Assembly (NCBI GenBank): GCA_026874595.1
Contig: CM049309.1
Span: 74,198,426 to 74,262,425 of the forward strand
Direction of reading: 5' to 3'
DNA: 64,000 bases
DNA from: Sipunculus nudus
Taxonomy: Eukaryota; Annelida; Sipuncula; Golfingiida; Sipunculidae
The notes under the pieces are model-generated. The model was not told where the DNA came from and made no database searches. It saw only the letters and a list, made by a program, of their open reading frames with translations. This document shows, piece by piece, positions 10,607 through 50,877 of the stretch. The position numbers and the translations under genes were made by a program. Every line of letters begins with the position of its first letter. Position 1 is the stretch's first letter.

Positions 10607-12675
10607 CAGACATGGGGTCTATTACAGTTGTTCTATTACTATTACTATTACTTTCAATTTCTGATATTACTATTACTATTACTATTACCACATTTTATCT
10701 TCTATTACTATTACTATTACTATTACTGGGGTATCTATTACTATTACTATTACATAAACTGATGGGAGGATTCTAGACTTTGCGGAGCCATGAGTGCTAT
10801 ATAAACTAGCACTGCAATCACATTTTTATATTATATATTAATATTAGAAGCACCTATATCATCCAGTTACCTACACAATTTTCTTATACTGTGTCTGTCA
10901 TTAACAATAAGCCTAATGATACTGGAGATCTTAATTATTTCAGCTTCTTTAATTCTGTTTTTATATATATATATATATATTTTGAAATCTCAATGATTAT
11001 TGGGGCGCTTCAATTCGAAATTATAAGATAATTGTATGAACTCTTGAATACATGTAATTTAAAAGCAACCCATTGTAAAGACCTTGGCATATGTAAAATA
11101 TTGATTTATAATTATATGCATAATTGTACATTTTTTTTTATTTTCATATATATTTCACATAAATATATTTTATAGTACATACTTCTGTTAAGATTTAATC
11201 TTCTTTCGCATAATTAATAAATAAAGTTTTCAGTGTAACTAAAAATGGTTTCCAAAGGAATTATTCATGATTATGTCATATTAATATTTAGTATCAAAGC
11301 TGACAATTTAGTCCTTTATGTATGTATCAGGAGAGGAATTTTGGTAGGGCTGTGTCCTGTTTCTACTGTTTACATCAAGATTCTGGACAGATTCTAAACT
11401 GGAGACAAAAGTACCCCATCTTCTCAAGTGTATATATATTCATTTGGATATGATGCCATGTTTTATTTTATCACATAGTACATCTTAAGAGTGAACAGAG
11501 AGGTGGTAAACTTTACAATAATGGTAGCATGCATGGCTTTTTTTCTTCAGGCATGCCCTTACTCATTGCAGCAAAACCAGCATTAGATAATTTAGGAATA
11601 TGGAGAGTGATTTAAACTTATGTCAATTTTACAAAACAAATAAAATATTATTTATATCACTTTCACAATTAATTTGGTATTCAACAATCTTATACTTTAA
11701 ATTTTGTACATAACAGGATCTGATTATTTGATATCAAAATTTCAGATATTAAATAATAAAATATTAACAGTTACTTATATTCTCATATTATATAATCAAA
11801 TAAATTAATATCTTAAAAAAATTGTTCATTTAATTTTTAAAATATAAATTAACATAATTTTAGATACTGAATGAAGGTCCGCAAAAATGGTACTATGAAA
11901 TAACAGACAAGTATTAAAAGAATTATTTTAAAAGAATATTTATATAAATTAAATAGATAATACATGTGCCTGCAGTATGACTTTATCAAAGTGATTGTAG
12001 TACTGGTATGAGTTTATATAGCATTGTAGGCTTCCATACGTTATGGGTAGTGAAAACACCATAAGCTTATCATGAACGTTTTGGGTCTGCACTGCAACTA
12101 CATCTGGTTCCATATTCTGTTTTTCTCAAATGTGTGTTATTGCAAACTGTATGATTTAAATGCAACCTGGCTTGTGAAAATAAATCTAGGTACATTTCAG
12201 GATATGCATATTGATTGATGGATGTGAGATAAGATGTACATGTCAATATAATAATACACAATTTATCTGTCTCATAACATCAAACATTCCTCTGTTTATC
12301 CATGGTTTACTAATCAAAGGTCAGATTGTGCCAGGTTACCTATTTGGCTGTGACCTGCTCTGTCCAGTACTCTTATGTAATTAGCACCAGTGGTCACCAG
12401 CAGTGTGGCAGCTAGCCCATGCTTGCCTAAACAATAGGCACTTCCTGGACAAGAATTGAGTGTGTTCAGCATTATTTGCTGATATGCTTCATGATCAAGG
12501 GGCTCAGAGGAAGTAATAGAAAGTAATATGTTTTACTCTATTACTTTGCCTTCTGTTTCTATTACTATCACTATTACAGCTAAAATTTTTGAGTCTATTA
12601 CTATTACTATTACATGGAAAAAGCTGTAATAGTCTATTACTATTACTATTACTTATTACTAGTACCCCATGTCTG
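10607..12675. mobile_element. Non-autonomous hAT-like transposon with 8-bp target duplication
   Basis: The left tip CAGACATGGGGT and the right tip ACCCCATGTCTG are inverted repeats. They are flanked by the identical 8-mer ACTTTGGC at 10599-10606 and 12676-12683, the duplication length typical of hAT elements. Both subterminal regions carry long runs of the hexamer ATTACT (10620-10755) or its relatives (12520-12660). The right ~650 bp is the inverted homologue of 7313-7972. The middle is AT-rich, has no transposase frame, and includes a short (TA)n run at 10963-10981. The element sits inside the tandem-core element. Confidence 0.85.
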
Positions 12676-13988
12676 ACTTTGGCCACGAGATATTAAGGAA
12701 AAACCTCAATTTTTTATTAGAAATCTATTTTCACACTTCAGGACTGCCTAATATCAAAACCACTCATCTGGTTTTCTTCATATTTACCAAAAATATTCCT
12801 CTATATAGTTCCTATGTACATGCCAGATATTAAGTCAGTATTATATAATTTAAAAAAGTTATGGGCCCAAACATAATGGACTTTTTAAAAAAATCAGGAA
12901 GATATTTGGTCACTTAAGACCAAAAGTGTTAAAGGTAGGGACTTTTTTCCAGTAATACAACTTAAATTAATCAAAATTTAATTGTATACAAAAAATTAGA
13001 TCAAAATCTGTTAAATTTTTTTAAATATTGGCAAAAAATAAAATTGGTACCTTAAATTTTGCCCAACTTTGGCCACAGCACGTTTTTTTCCTGTAAGTAC
13101 TGTGGATTTAATTTTCACAGCATGTATACATCAGGATTTAATCTGTTAAAATCTGAAATTTGAAAATAAAAGCTGCAAAATTAGGCTAGTTATTGAATTT
13201 TTTTTGGAGGCTCTTGTTGTATTCCCTTACATTGTCAAGCAGTCCACTGTAGGTCATTCAGTGCACATTTCTATGCTCCCCAGGCTATTGGCATAATTTT
13301 AGATGTCCCCAAAATCTCCTACCATACCGAAAATTGGGTCATTAGGACTTCGTTCCTTCGAGATATTAAGGAAAAAAACTCTTTTTTTCCATAAAAAAAG
13401 CCATTGTTACACTTCAGGGCTGCCTAATATCAAAACCACTGATCTGTTTTTGATCGTATTTAGTATTCACATTCTTTCATACATTTTCTATGAACATACC
13501 AAAAATTAGGTCAGTATTGGTTATTATTTTGAAGTTATAGGCCAAAACATAATGCAATTTAAAAAAAAAATCAGGAAATATATTTACTCACCTAACATGA
13601 GAATTGCTGAACCTAGAGACTTTTTTACAGGAATATAACTTTATTTAATCAAGATTCAATTGTTTACCCAAAATTAGATCTGAATTTTGCAAATTTTTCA
13701 AGTTATTAGAATAAATAAAAAATCAATACCTTAAATTTTGTCCAACTTTGGCACTGTTGATTTAATTTTCACAGCATATATACATAAGGATTTAATCTTT
13801 TAAAATCTGAAATTTCAAAGAAATTGATTGGAAAGAATAGCTTTTATACATGTTTTCATACACCATGTCAAGTGTTGTTTACATCTAGCCCACCTAGTAG
13901 ACAGCCTTCACTTGCATTATGTAACCCACCCCAGGCAGCTTGCCTTAGGTCAGCCTGGCCACTACCATCAGGCTTCCCCTCTGCCCTG

Positions 13989-14008
13989 CACTCCCCCCCC
14001 CCCCCCCC
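13989..14008. repeat. Poly-C tract
   Basis: An interrupted C homopolymer of roughly 20 bases. Similar G or C runs occur at 27094, 31150, 42420, 46768, 47809, 55800, 56528 and 60318. Confidence 0.8.
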
Positions 14009-14561
14009 AGATGGTGCATAAACTAGATGAATGTTATTATTTTCTGTATTTGATTCATTCTTATTCTAGGCTATGCTACATTTTAGATTTTTTATTGTAC
14101 CACCAGGGTTACAATGATTAAAGTGTACATTTAATTGTGTCCACAAAGTGGTGTATTGCTATGAAAGTGTGGATGTTCATCAGATAAGTTATTCCTTACT
14201 TCAGAAGAGTAAAAACTTCACCAGGTGTGAAATTGACTATTAATTCCAGTAATAAATTAAAACTGGGATAGTAATTAGCACAATGATATTGTTTGTCCCT
14301 CATTCAACCAGCAGTGTGTATACTTTATTTGAAAAGATGTTTTGTTTTATCAAATTTACTGAATCTTTTATTTTATTTTGGTGAATAAAATTAAGCATGT
14401 ACTGAAAACTCCAATGTGCAAAACTTTTTAATAGTGATTCAAGGAATATTCTTGTAGATGCCATGTTGTGGCATTATTTTCTTTTAAATTCAGTTTAAAC
14501 ATTTATGATTTAAAAAGAATAAAATATATGTGTATGCATAATATTACCCAATATGAGCTAC

Positions 14562-14700
14562 ACTCTGGATATATGATGATTGCAACTTTTGCAACAATTC
14601 TAATATTTTAACTTATAGTTTCAGTTTTTTACTCTGTATATATTATGATTGCAACTTTTGAAACAATTCTAATATTTTAACTTATATTTTCAGTTTTTTT
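14562..14700 (+). repeat. Two-copy ~68-bp tandem duplication
   Basis: Two adjacent copies share GATTGCAACTTTTG, CAACAATTCTAATATTTTAA and TTTCAGTTTTTT with few differences. Confidence 0.7.
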
Positions 14701-15699
14701 TTTATTGAAAATTTATAAAACCTGTAAATAAAAAAATGATTCAGATAAAAACTTCTCAATGGAAAAAGTGGATATGCTTAAAAAAATAGGATTATATATA
14801 AACTTAAATGCATTATTCCCTTGAAAGTGAAATAAAGGTATTAGTCCATTCTGTCCACTTGCCTGTCCATCTGTAAATTTTCATATGCATCACAGTATCT
14901 CAAAACTTTTACTGTTTTTCTTCATGACAGTCTTGTCAGAGTATTAGTTTGCAATCCTATATTTAGAACTTTACTATAACCAAGTAGGAGGGCCCCTTTC
15001 CTCTAAGATTTTCATATTCATATATAAATGAAATACATTACAATAGAATATTTCTACATCCACCTGCCCTCACTTTTCCCTTCTCTGAACCCCATCCCAA
15101 AGTCAGCCTCAGTAAGCAAGAACAAGATGAATCAGATATATTCATACTTTAATATTTTGTATAACTATTCGTCCATAGGTACCTATGTACATGCCAGAAA
15201 TTATGTCAATATTGTGTAATATATAGACATAGTGGGCATCACAATAATGTACCTTGTCAAGACTAAAGAGATATTGTGTCATACAGTCACAAATTCATAA
15301 ATCACTTCATCAGCATAGTTAATCATAACATCATATCTGTCAAATTGAAAGCTTGCAGACTACCATACACTTTAGATCCTTCAACAAATAGCCTTATCAT
15401 CATTCTACTACTGCTTATTACTGCTGTCATTGCATTCATATTTGCTCAAATATATCACAATTTTCAACCCCTCCTAAATAAATAAAAAATAAACCACTTT
15501 ATTTTACTCTTTTAATCCATCAGTCAGGTAATTTCATTTATCATTTACTCACATGTAACATTACATTCCTTTATAATAGCCCAACATGTCCATGATATTC
15601 ATAAGCTTTATCGACTCGATATAGTATCACAGTCAGTGGAGAAACATTTATAGTCCAATCAGGATCAGCTGAGCGCCGTGACCCATGGGTCCCTTGTTT

Positions 15700-16230
15700 T
15701 AAAATTTATCAAATAAATTGGATTATTTTATTCAAATTAGATTTAATTGATTCTCATGATTTTCATGATTTTTTTTAAACTGACTGAAATTGTCCCATTT
15801 GAATCAGCTTTAAAAGTCTAATCATTTATTTAAACTGTATAATATATGTAGATATGCCATAAATAAATGTTTCTAAAATAAAATGCCTGAGTCATTGGGA
15901 TAAGAAAAGTTTTTTTTTAATCAGGGTTGTTAAGTTTTTTGGTTAAAATCATATTTGGTGGACCGCTACCAGATGACTTGATTCTGGATGAGGGAGTTTA
16001 TGAAATCTTCCTTTATATGTGGACGAAATTTATTTACTTCTCAATTAAACGAATCTAGAATATTTAACGCGTATGACAATTGGCTACCTGACATTTCCTT
16101 CTTAACTGAAGTAAGACCTTTGCTTGGTCATTAAGTTTTCATTTTTTGGTCCGTGGATGTACAAAGTAAAGTGATTTTTCATTTGCGTACTAGTTTAGTT
16201 GTGTCTGAAGCTCATGTTGTTATGGTGTCG
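15700..16230. other. Unassigned AT-rich spacer
   Basis: No gene is seen. It includes CAGGGTTGTTAAGTTTTTTGG near 15926, possibly another hAT-like tip. Confidence 0.3.
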
Positions 16231-16235
16231 CGATT

Positions 16236-16800
16236 CAATATATGTATGTATAAGTATGTTTATATGTATGTGTATGTATGTACGTATGTACGTATATATG
16301 TATATATATATATATATATATGTGTGTGTTTATATATGTGTATGTGTATATAGGGATATCTTATGTATATCATTATAGTTATATGTGTGTATGTATGTGT
16401 GTATATGTTGAATGTATGTTTGCACGTATGTACGTATATATGTATATGTATGTGCAAATGCATGTGCACGCATTTCTGGTTTATTATTGTCAATTTCTCC
16501 TGGGATACATTATACACAGGGATATATATGTGCACGAATGCGTGTTTATGCACATATGTATATGTACATTTATGTATCTGCATATTTATTTGGGTATGTA
16601 ATGGTATGTTCATGTATGTGTCATACAGTATATGTGAATGAATGTATTTTCACGTGTTTGTATCTCTGCATGTATAGGTGTATATGTTTACATATACGTG
16701 ATGTTAACAGAATATGTACGTGTATTCACTTGTATATGGTTATGTGTTTGATGCAATAGATATGTGTACATCAGTATACATTAGTATATGCATATATGTA
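16236..16800. repeat. Degenerate (TATG/TGTA)n alternating purine-pyrimidine tract
   Basis: About 560 bp is dominated by TATG, TGTA, TACG and TATA steps, with (TA)n at 16300-16321. The strings of Tyr/Val/Cys/Met codons on plus and of His/Ile/Tyr codons on minus are products of the repeat, not proteins. The tract directly abuts the LTR. Confidence 0.8.
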
Positions 16801-16802
16801 TG

Positions 16803-17940
16803 TGTCACCAGAAATCGGTGACAATATGTACGGTGTTTTGTATCATAGTTTAACGAAGTCAGTTCTCTATTGATATTGACGTGAAGCGTCATCCTAAGGC
16901 GTTGGCAGGTCTTGATTGTGTATATATATTGTGTATTCTCGTATGAAATCCCATCGGCTATCAGCTGATTTATCCGTGTCGCGCATCGTGTGTATTGTTA
17001 CATTTGGTATGTGGGTCGCCATGGTGACGCTAACAGTCAAACTAGGTCACATATAACCTTATATGGGACACTTGAGCTATAAGCCAATCAGAGAACCGGA
17101 TCGCCGTATTGTGACGACGATTGTGACGTCAGAGTTCAGGGAGAGACGCTGGAAGCTGCCTTCAGTTGGGTCTTGAAGCTTGAGGTGGCAGCACGCACGA
17201 ACGGGAGTAGGAACATTGAAACGCCAGGAACGGCATAGAAGCAAGCTTCTACATGAAGCAAGGACCCAGCTCATAAGAACTCAGCCGTGCTGCCGAAAGA
17301 GCTTTGTATTGGCGATATAGAGAGAGCGCGTTTGTCACCTGCCGGCCTAGTTCAGCTTGACCTAGAAACATAACCGCCGTAAGCCGTGAACCCATTGCTA
17401 CACGAGCAAGGTCAAGGACTCTAAGCCCAACGTAAACAAAGGGCGCTATTGCATTCATGTGATCGTAAACCTACCCGGGTCGCTGACAAGCAAGATCAGT
17501 TGAAGATCGCTAAACTCAGAAAGACTATATGCTGCTAACCATACGCTAGATTCTACACAAAACAGTAACCAGAGATCTCTGAAGGAACTGGACTTTATTG
17601 GTTTTTATACAAACCACGGACTCAGTATAAATATCCTGTATTTTTAATGTGAAGGACTATCGTATTGACACATCAACGCACACACTCACATTGGTGTCTC
17701 TGTAAGTATTGTCTTGAATTATATTTGTGAATTTAACCTGATGTCTCATAGTTTCTATTGATCTGGGTGTATGATTGTCTGGTATTTTTATACACGTCCT
17801 TAAAAGAACCTGGAAATGTCACCTGTAATGACCGGGATCTAATTTCTTGATTAATGAAATCAAGTGGCGAGCGTTAACCCATCCTGTTGTTTTATAGGAT
17901 ATATCCGTTGTAAAGTTTTCATGTTAAGTTAGGGGTGACA
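16803..17940. mobile_element. Solo LTR of an LTR retrotransposon (fossil)
   Basis: A 1138-bp segment begins TGTCACC and ends GGTGACA, inverted TG..CA termini. It is flanked on both sides by GTATG (16798-16802 and 17941-17945), a 5-bp target duplication as made by Ty3/Gypsy, BEL/Pao and retroviral integrases. It is more GC- and CpG-rich than its surroundings and holds a TATA-like AGTATAAATA near 17627. No internal region or second LTR is present, so this is the usual product of LTR-LTR recombination. The matching duplication suggests a fairly young insertion. The superfamily cannot be decided from the LTR alone. Confidence 0.85.
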
Positions 17941-17945
17941 GTATG

Positions 17946-18545
17946 TATATATTTGTTAAATTACTTTGCGTTTCGAAATATTAATTCACCTTCTGTTCCA
18001 CATGAAACATTGTGATGTATCTTCAATATTGGAGGAATTAAAGTATATCAATCAATCAATCAATCACACATATATAAACAAACATACTCAAATCACAAAA
18101 CCAAGATATGAAAATTTATATTGTTTTCCTTAAACAGCTTGTTTGTATGTATATACATAGTTATAGGTAAACAGTTAATCAGATATATCAGTTACACTGA
18201 AAAATTGATGGCTAAGAAATAAGGTTCACTGATACATTTTCCATCCTCCTGGATGGAAGGGTGCTTGGTTTCCTACCTGTATGCACAGAAACCTGCATCA
18301 TGCTGGACAGGGTTTCCCGAAGTGATGCCACAATGGGTGGTTGGTTTCTTCTCACCCTAGCTAACTCGTTGTATGAGCCTTACATGACTAGCATGGTTTC
18401 TTCACACTTCTGTATCTCCAAGATTAACTCGGCCTTGATTAGGTTAACATGCCTGATTACTTTTGTCAGCTCACCTACTAAAGTTTATGTTGCAGTTAAT
18501 TGGTAATTTAGTAACAGTAATGCACTAGTATGAGTTGTGGAAATA
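17946..18545. other. Unassigned spacer
   Basis: No gene is recognised. It contains an ATCA/AATC microsatellite at 18043-18065. A frame at 18261-18506 has no recognisable similarity and no splice context that I trust. Confidence 0.4.
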
Positions 18546-18567
18546 TTGCACACACACACACATACAT

Positions 18568-18611
<44 letters not shown>

Positions 18612-18712
18612 ATATATATATATTCATCACATGTGGATATATATATGCATATATGTATATATGTATGTGTATATATATAATTATATATATATATACACAC
18701 ACATAATATAAT
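18546..18712. repeat. (CA)n/(TA)n compound microsatellite
   Basis: CACACA and CATACA runs grade into (TA)n and TATG repeats up to about 18712. Confidence 0.9.
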
Positions 18713-18779
18713 TTCAACATGCAACATTAAACAGAATTAATTAACTATACATCATTATACTCTCTCTAAAATTTTGATC

Positions 18780-18899
18780 GGACATTTTCCCCAGTAATTC
18801 CCGGTACTAACCAGTTTTCCCCAGTTATTCCCAATTAATCCCGGGTTTTTCCCACTGTCCGGGAAAAACTAGTTTTTCCCGGGAAAAATAACAACCCTG
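18780..18899 (-). mobile_element. hAT-like terminal fragment with CCCGGG palindromes
   Basis: On the minus strand it starts CAGGGTTGTTATTTTTCCCG and contains repeated inverted TTTTTCCCGGGAAAAA and CCCGGGATTAATTGGG-type text. Only one terminus is present, and it directly abuts the tandem-core element starting at 18901. Confidence 0.5.
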
Positions 18900-18900
18900 T

Positions 18901-20232
18901 TTTTAGCTCAACTGACTGAAAGTCATCTGAGCTATAGCGATCACTCTTTGTCCGTCGTCCGTCTGTCCGTCTGTCTGTCCATTAACCAGGCACAAATCGT
19001 AACCGCTGGACCTAGAACCTTGTAACTTGGCATTCTGAGAGGTCCATGAAAAATCTCCTTGGAAACCAGAAATTAGGTCTCTGTTACCCATATCCTTCGA
19101 GCTATGGGGCCCTAAAGTACCCCCCAGAAAAGTCAAAAATTTCATACAAAAACATCAATATCTCATTAACTACATCACTGATGGTCATGATTTTTTGCAT
19201 ACATATTGATCATGAGATGTTCCATCAGTTTCTGCAGACTGGTGGCGCCACCTGTATTTTTTTATTTTTTACGAATTTTTTTCTCTATTTTTGAGACCTT
19301 TAAAAATGTGAACATCTGTTAACAAGGCACAAATTGTAAAGAAAGGACCAAGAATCTTCATTCTTGAGACATTGAGAGGTCAATGAAAAAATGTCCATGG
19401 AAACCAGAAATTAGGTCTCTGTTACCCATATCCTTTGAGCTATGGGGCCCCGAAGTACCTCCCAGAATAGTCAAAAATTTCATACAAAAACTTCAATATC
19501 TCATTAACTACATTACTGATGGTCATGATTTTTAGCATGGATATTGATCATGGAGTGTTTCATCAGTTCTGCAGACTGGTGGCGCCACCTGTATTTTTTC
19601 AATTTTTACGAATTATTTTCTCTATTTATGAGACCTTAAGATGGGGTCATCTGTTAACAGGGCACAAATCGTAACGCCTGGACCTAGAATCTTCTCTCTT
19701 GACATGCAGGGAGGCCCATTAAAAGTCTCCTTAGAAACTTAGAAAAAGGTCTCTGTTACCCATTTTCTTCAAGCTATGGGGCTCCCAAGTACCCCCCAGA
19801 ATGATGGAAAATTTGATACAAAAGCTCAAGTATCTGAAAAACTATTGCAATGATCACCATAATTCTTTGCACGGATATTGATCTTGGAATGTTTCATCAG
19901 GTACTGCAGTCTGATGGCGCCACTGGTATTTTTTAGATTTTTACGAATTTTACAGGGCACAAATCGTAATGCCTAGACCTAGAATCTTCTGTCTTGACAT
20001 GCAGAGAAGCCCATAAAAAGTTTCCTTGGAAACCTCAAATTAGGTCTCTGTTACCCATATTCTTCGAGCTATTGGGCTTAGAAGTACCCCCCAGAATAAT
20101 GGAAAATTTGATACAAAAGCTCAAGTATCTGAAAAACTAATGCATTGATCACCATGATTCTTAGCATTGATATTGATCATGGGGTGTTTCATTAGTTTCT
20201 GCAGTCTGGTGGCGCCATCTGTATTTTTTCAA
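18901..20232 (+). mobile_element. Tandem-core (pearl/HINE-like) element, subfamily B, left end plus four cores
   Basis: The left hairpin TTTTAGCTCAACTGACTGAA pairs with GTCATCTGAGCT and is followed by a TGTCCGTCTGTCCG tract. Four cores of roughly 300-340 bp follow, counted by GGCACAAATCG-type text at about 18990, 19325, 19661 and 19955. A core contains GGACCTAGAATCTT, AAATTAGGTCTCTGTTACCC, a TTCGAGCTATGGGGC box, a GGTGGCGCCACC palindrome (for example 19241-19252) and a T-rich tail. No right end is present; a second left end begins at about 20233. It is non-autonomous, with no coding capacity. Confidence 0.75.
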
Positions 20233-20778
20233 TTTTTAGCTCAGCTGACTGAAAGTCATCTGAGCTATAGCGATCACTCTTTGTCAGTCGTCCGTCTGTC
20301 CGTCTGTCCGTCCGTTAACCAGGCACAAATAATAACCACTGGACCTAGAACCTTGTAACTTGGCATTCTGAGAGGTCCATGAAAAATCTCCTTGGAAACC
20401 AGAAATTAGGTCTCTGTTACCCATATCCTTCGAGCTATGGGGCCCCAAAGTACCCCCCAGAAAAGTAAAAAATTTCATACAAAAACTTCAATATCTCATT
20501 AACTACATCACTGATGGTCATGATTTTTTGCATACATATTGATCATGAGATGTTCCATCAGTTCCTGCAGACTGGTGGCGCCACCTGTATTTTTTATTTT
20601 TTACGAATTTTTTCTCTATTTTTGAGACCTTTAAAAATACAGACACAATTTTGCCCTGTTGGTTAATCTGTTTGATGCTTCAGTTGAATGGGTATATACT
20701 ACCATTCAGATGAAAAAATTTCCTTTTGAGAATCTCTTCCCAGTCAGCTGAGCGTCATGACCCATGGGTCACTTGTTT
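20233..20778 (+). mobile_element. Tandem-core (pearl/HINE-like) element, subfamily B, complete short copy with one core
   Basis: A second left end (TTTTTAGCTCAGCTGACTGA) is followed by a GTCCGTCTGTCCGTCC tract and one core. The right end is GTCAGCTGAGCGTCATGACC followed by CATGGGTCACTTGTTT. The right terminus contains the perfect palindrome TGACCCATGGGTCA, and GTCAGCTGAGC there is the inverse of GCTCAGCTGAC at the left. These subterminal inverted repeats and hairpins fit a Helitron/helentron-like element. Confidence 0.75.
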
Positions 20779-21707
20779 ATGCACATATCCATCCACATCA
20801 TATTTTTAATATGGCTTGATATTCAGCTAACCCATGTTACCTTTTAATCTTCAAATGGTTGAAAATTCAAAGTATTTTATTTAAATTGATTCATTTATAA
20901 TACATTCACAATATTTTTAGATAAAGTCAGAATAAAGAAAATTTAAAACCATACAATATATATTGTTCCACAGACTCTGCGACCAAATATAAGGAGCAAA
21001 CTGGTAATTTTCTTGTAAGATAAAGGCATAGACAAAATATTGGAATTTTTATCAACAAGCTCAGTCTAGTTGGAAGAATACCAGTAAAAAAGCCATGCTT
21101 TTACCAGTTTCTCAGCTTTTCTGTGCTGAGCCTGTTTCGAATTTTGAGGGTGAATGAATCAAAATGTTGAAGAAACCCTTTTACACCATCTTTGGAAGCT
21201 ACAGTACCAAGGATCTTTTTAAAGATTCATATTGGCACATATTGAAATTCTGATTTAAATCAAAATTAATAGAATTTTTAAACCTTTTTCTTCAAGCCAA
21301 TGTCAGTATTGGCTGTAGTGGTTTCTGCATTGTTTAAACAACTACTGCTATGCAAATATTATAAAACACAGTGAAAAGTGTACCTGGCTCGAAAGATCTG
21401 TAACTAAAGCAAACCAGGTAGTATCTAAAATAACTGGCCCATTTCAACTACCTGGGTGACCATGTGTTTGCCAAACAATGAATTTTTACATGCTTTACAT
21501 TTGTTTTTTCAAGAACTCTAAAAAAATAAAATGATTTTTTTACGCTGATTTTAATCATGATTTAAATTAACCAACCCTGCTTCTGGAATAAAACTACAAA
21601 AGATTAATTTTGGAGTTAACTGTTCTTTTAAGAAAGATTTAAGTAAAAAATTTAATCAAGTCCAGCTTTCATCATGCTTTAATATTGTGTTGCTTCACTT
21701 TTTTCAG
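20779..21707. other. Sequence upstream of USP14 exon 2, probably intron 1
   Basis: AT-rich, with no recognised repeat apart from possible MITE-like text. It ends in a good polypyrimidine acceptor, TTCACTTTTTTCAG. The short first coding exon of USP14 was not located here or upstream. Confidence 0.5.

Positions 21708-50877
<29,170 letters not shown>

Larger units (their letters stand above)
10132..15699 (+). mobile_element. Large tandem-core (pearl/HINE-like) element, subfamily A, with a nested hAT-like insertion
   Basis: The left end, TTTTTAGCTCAGCTGACTAT, folds as a hairpin with GTCATCTGAGCT and is followed by a TGTCCG/GTCCGT tetranucleotide tract. The cores then repeat GAAAATTGGGTCA..GGACTTCGTTCCTTCGAG..TTAAGG at about 10300, 12690 and 13320, with a diverged piece at about 15180 (GTACATGCCAGAAATTA). 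The right end at 15664-15699 has CAGCTGAGCGCCGTGACCCATGGGTC, the palindromic right terminus shared with other copies in this window. It is unproven that everything between is one element rather than several overlapping ones. No helicase coding is seen, so it is non-autonomous. Confidence 0.6.

Noticed and set aside
16153-16759. Overlapping Tyr/Cys/Val/Met-rich and His/Ile/Tyr-rich frames on both strands
   Set aside because: Translation of a TATG/TGTA microsatellite tract, with no codon bias or domain.
16850-17500. CpG-rich region as a USP14 promoter or CpG island
   Set aside because: It lies wholly inside the solo LTR, defined by inverted ends and target duplication.
18903-20478. Two near-identical minus-strand frames (MKFLTFLGG.. 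and MKFFTFLGG..)
   Set aside because: Shadow frames of repeated tandem-core units, seen again at 45055 and 56382 with the same repeat.
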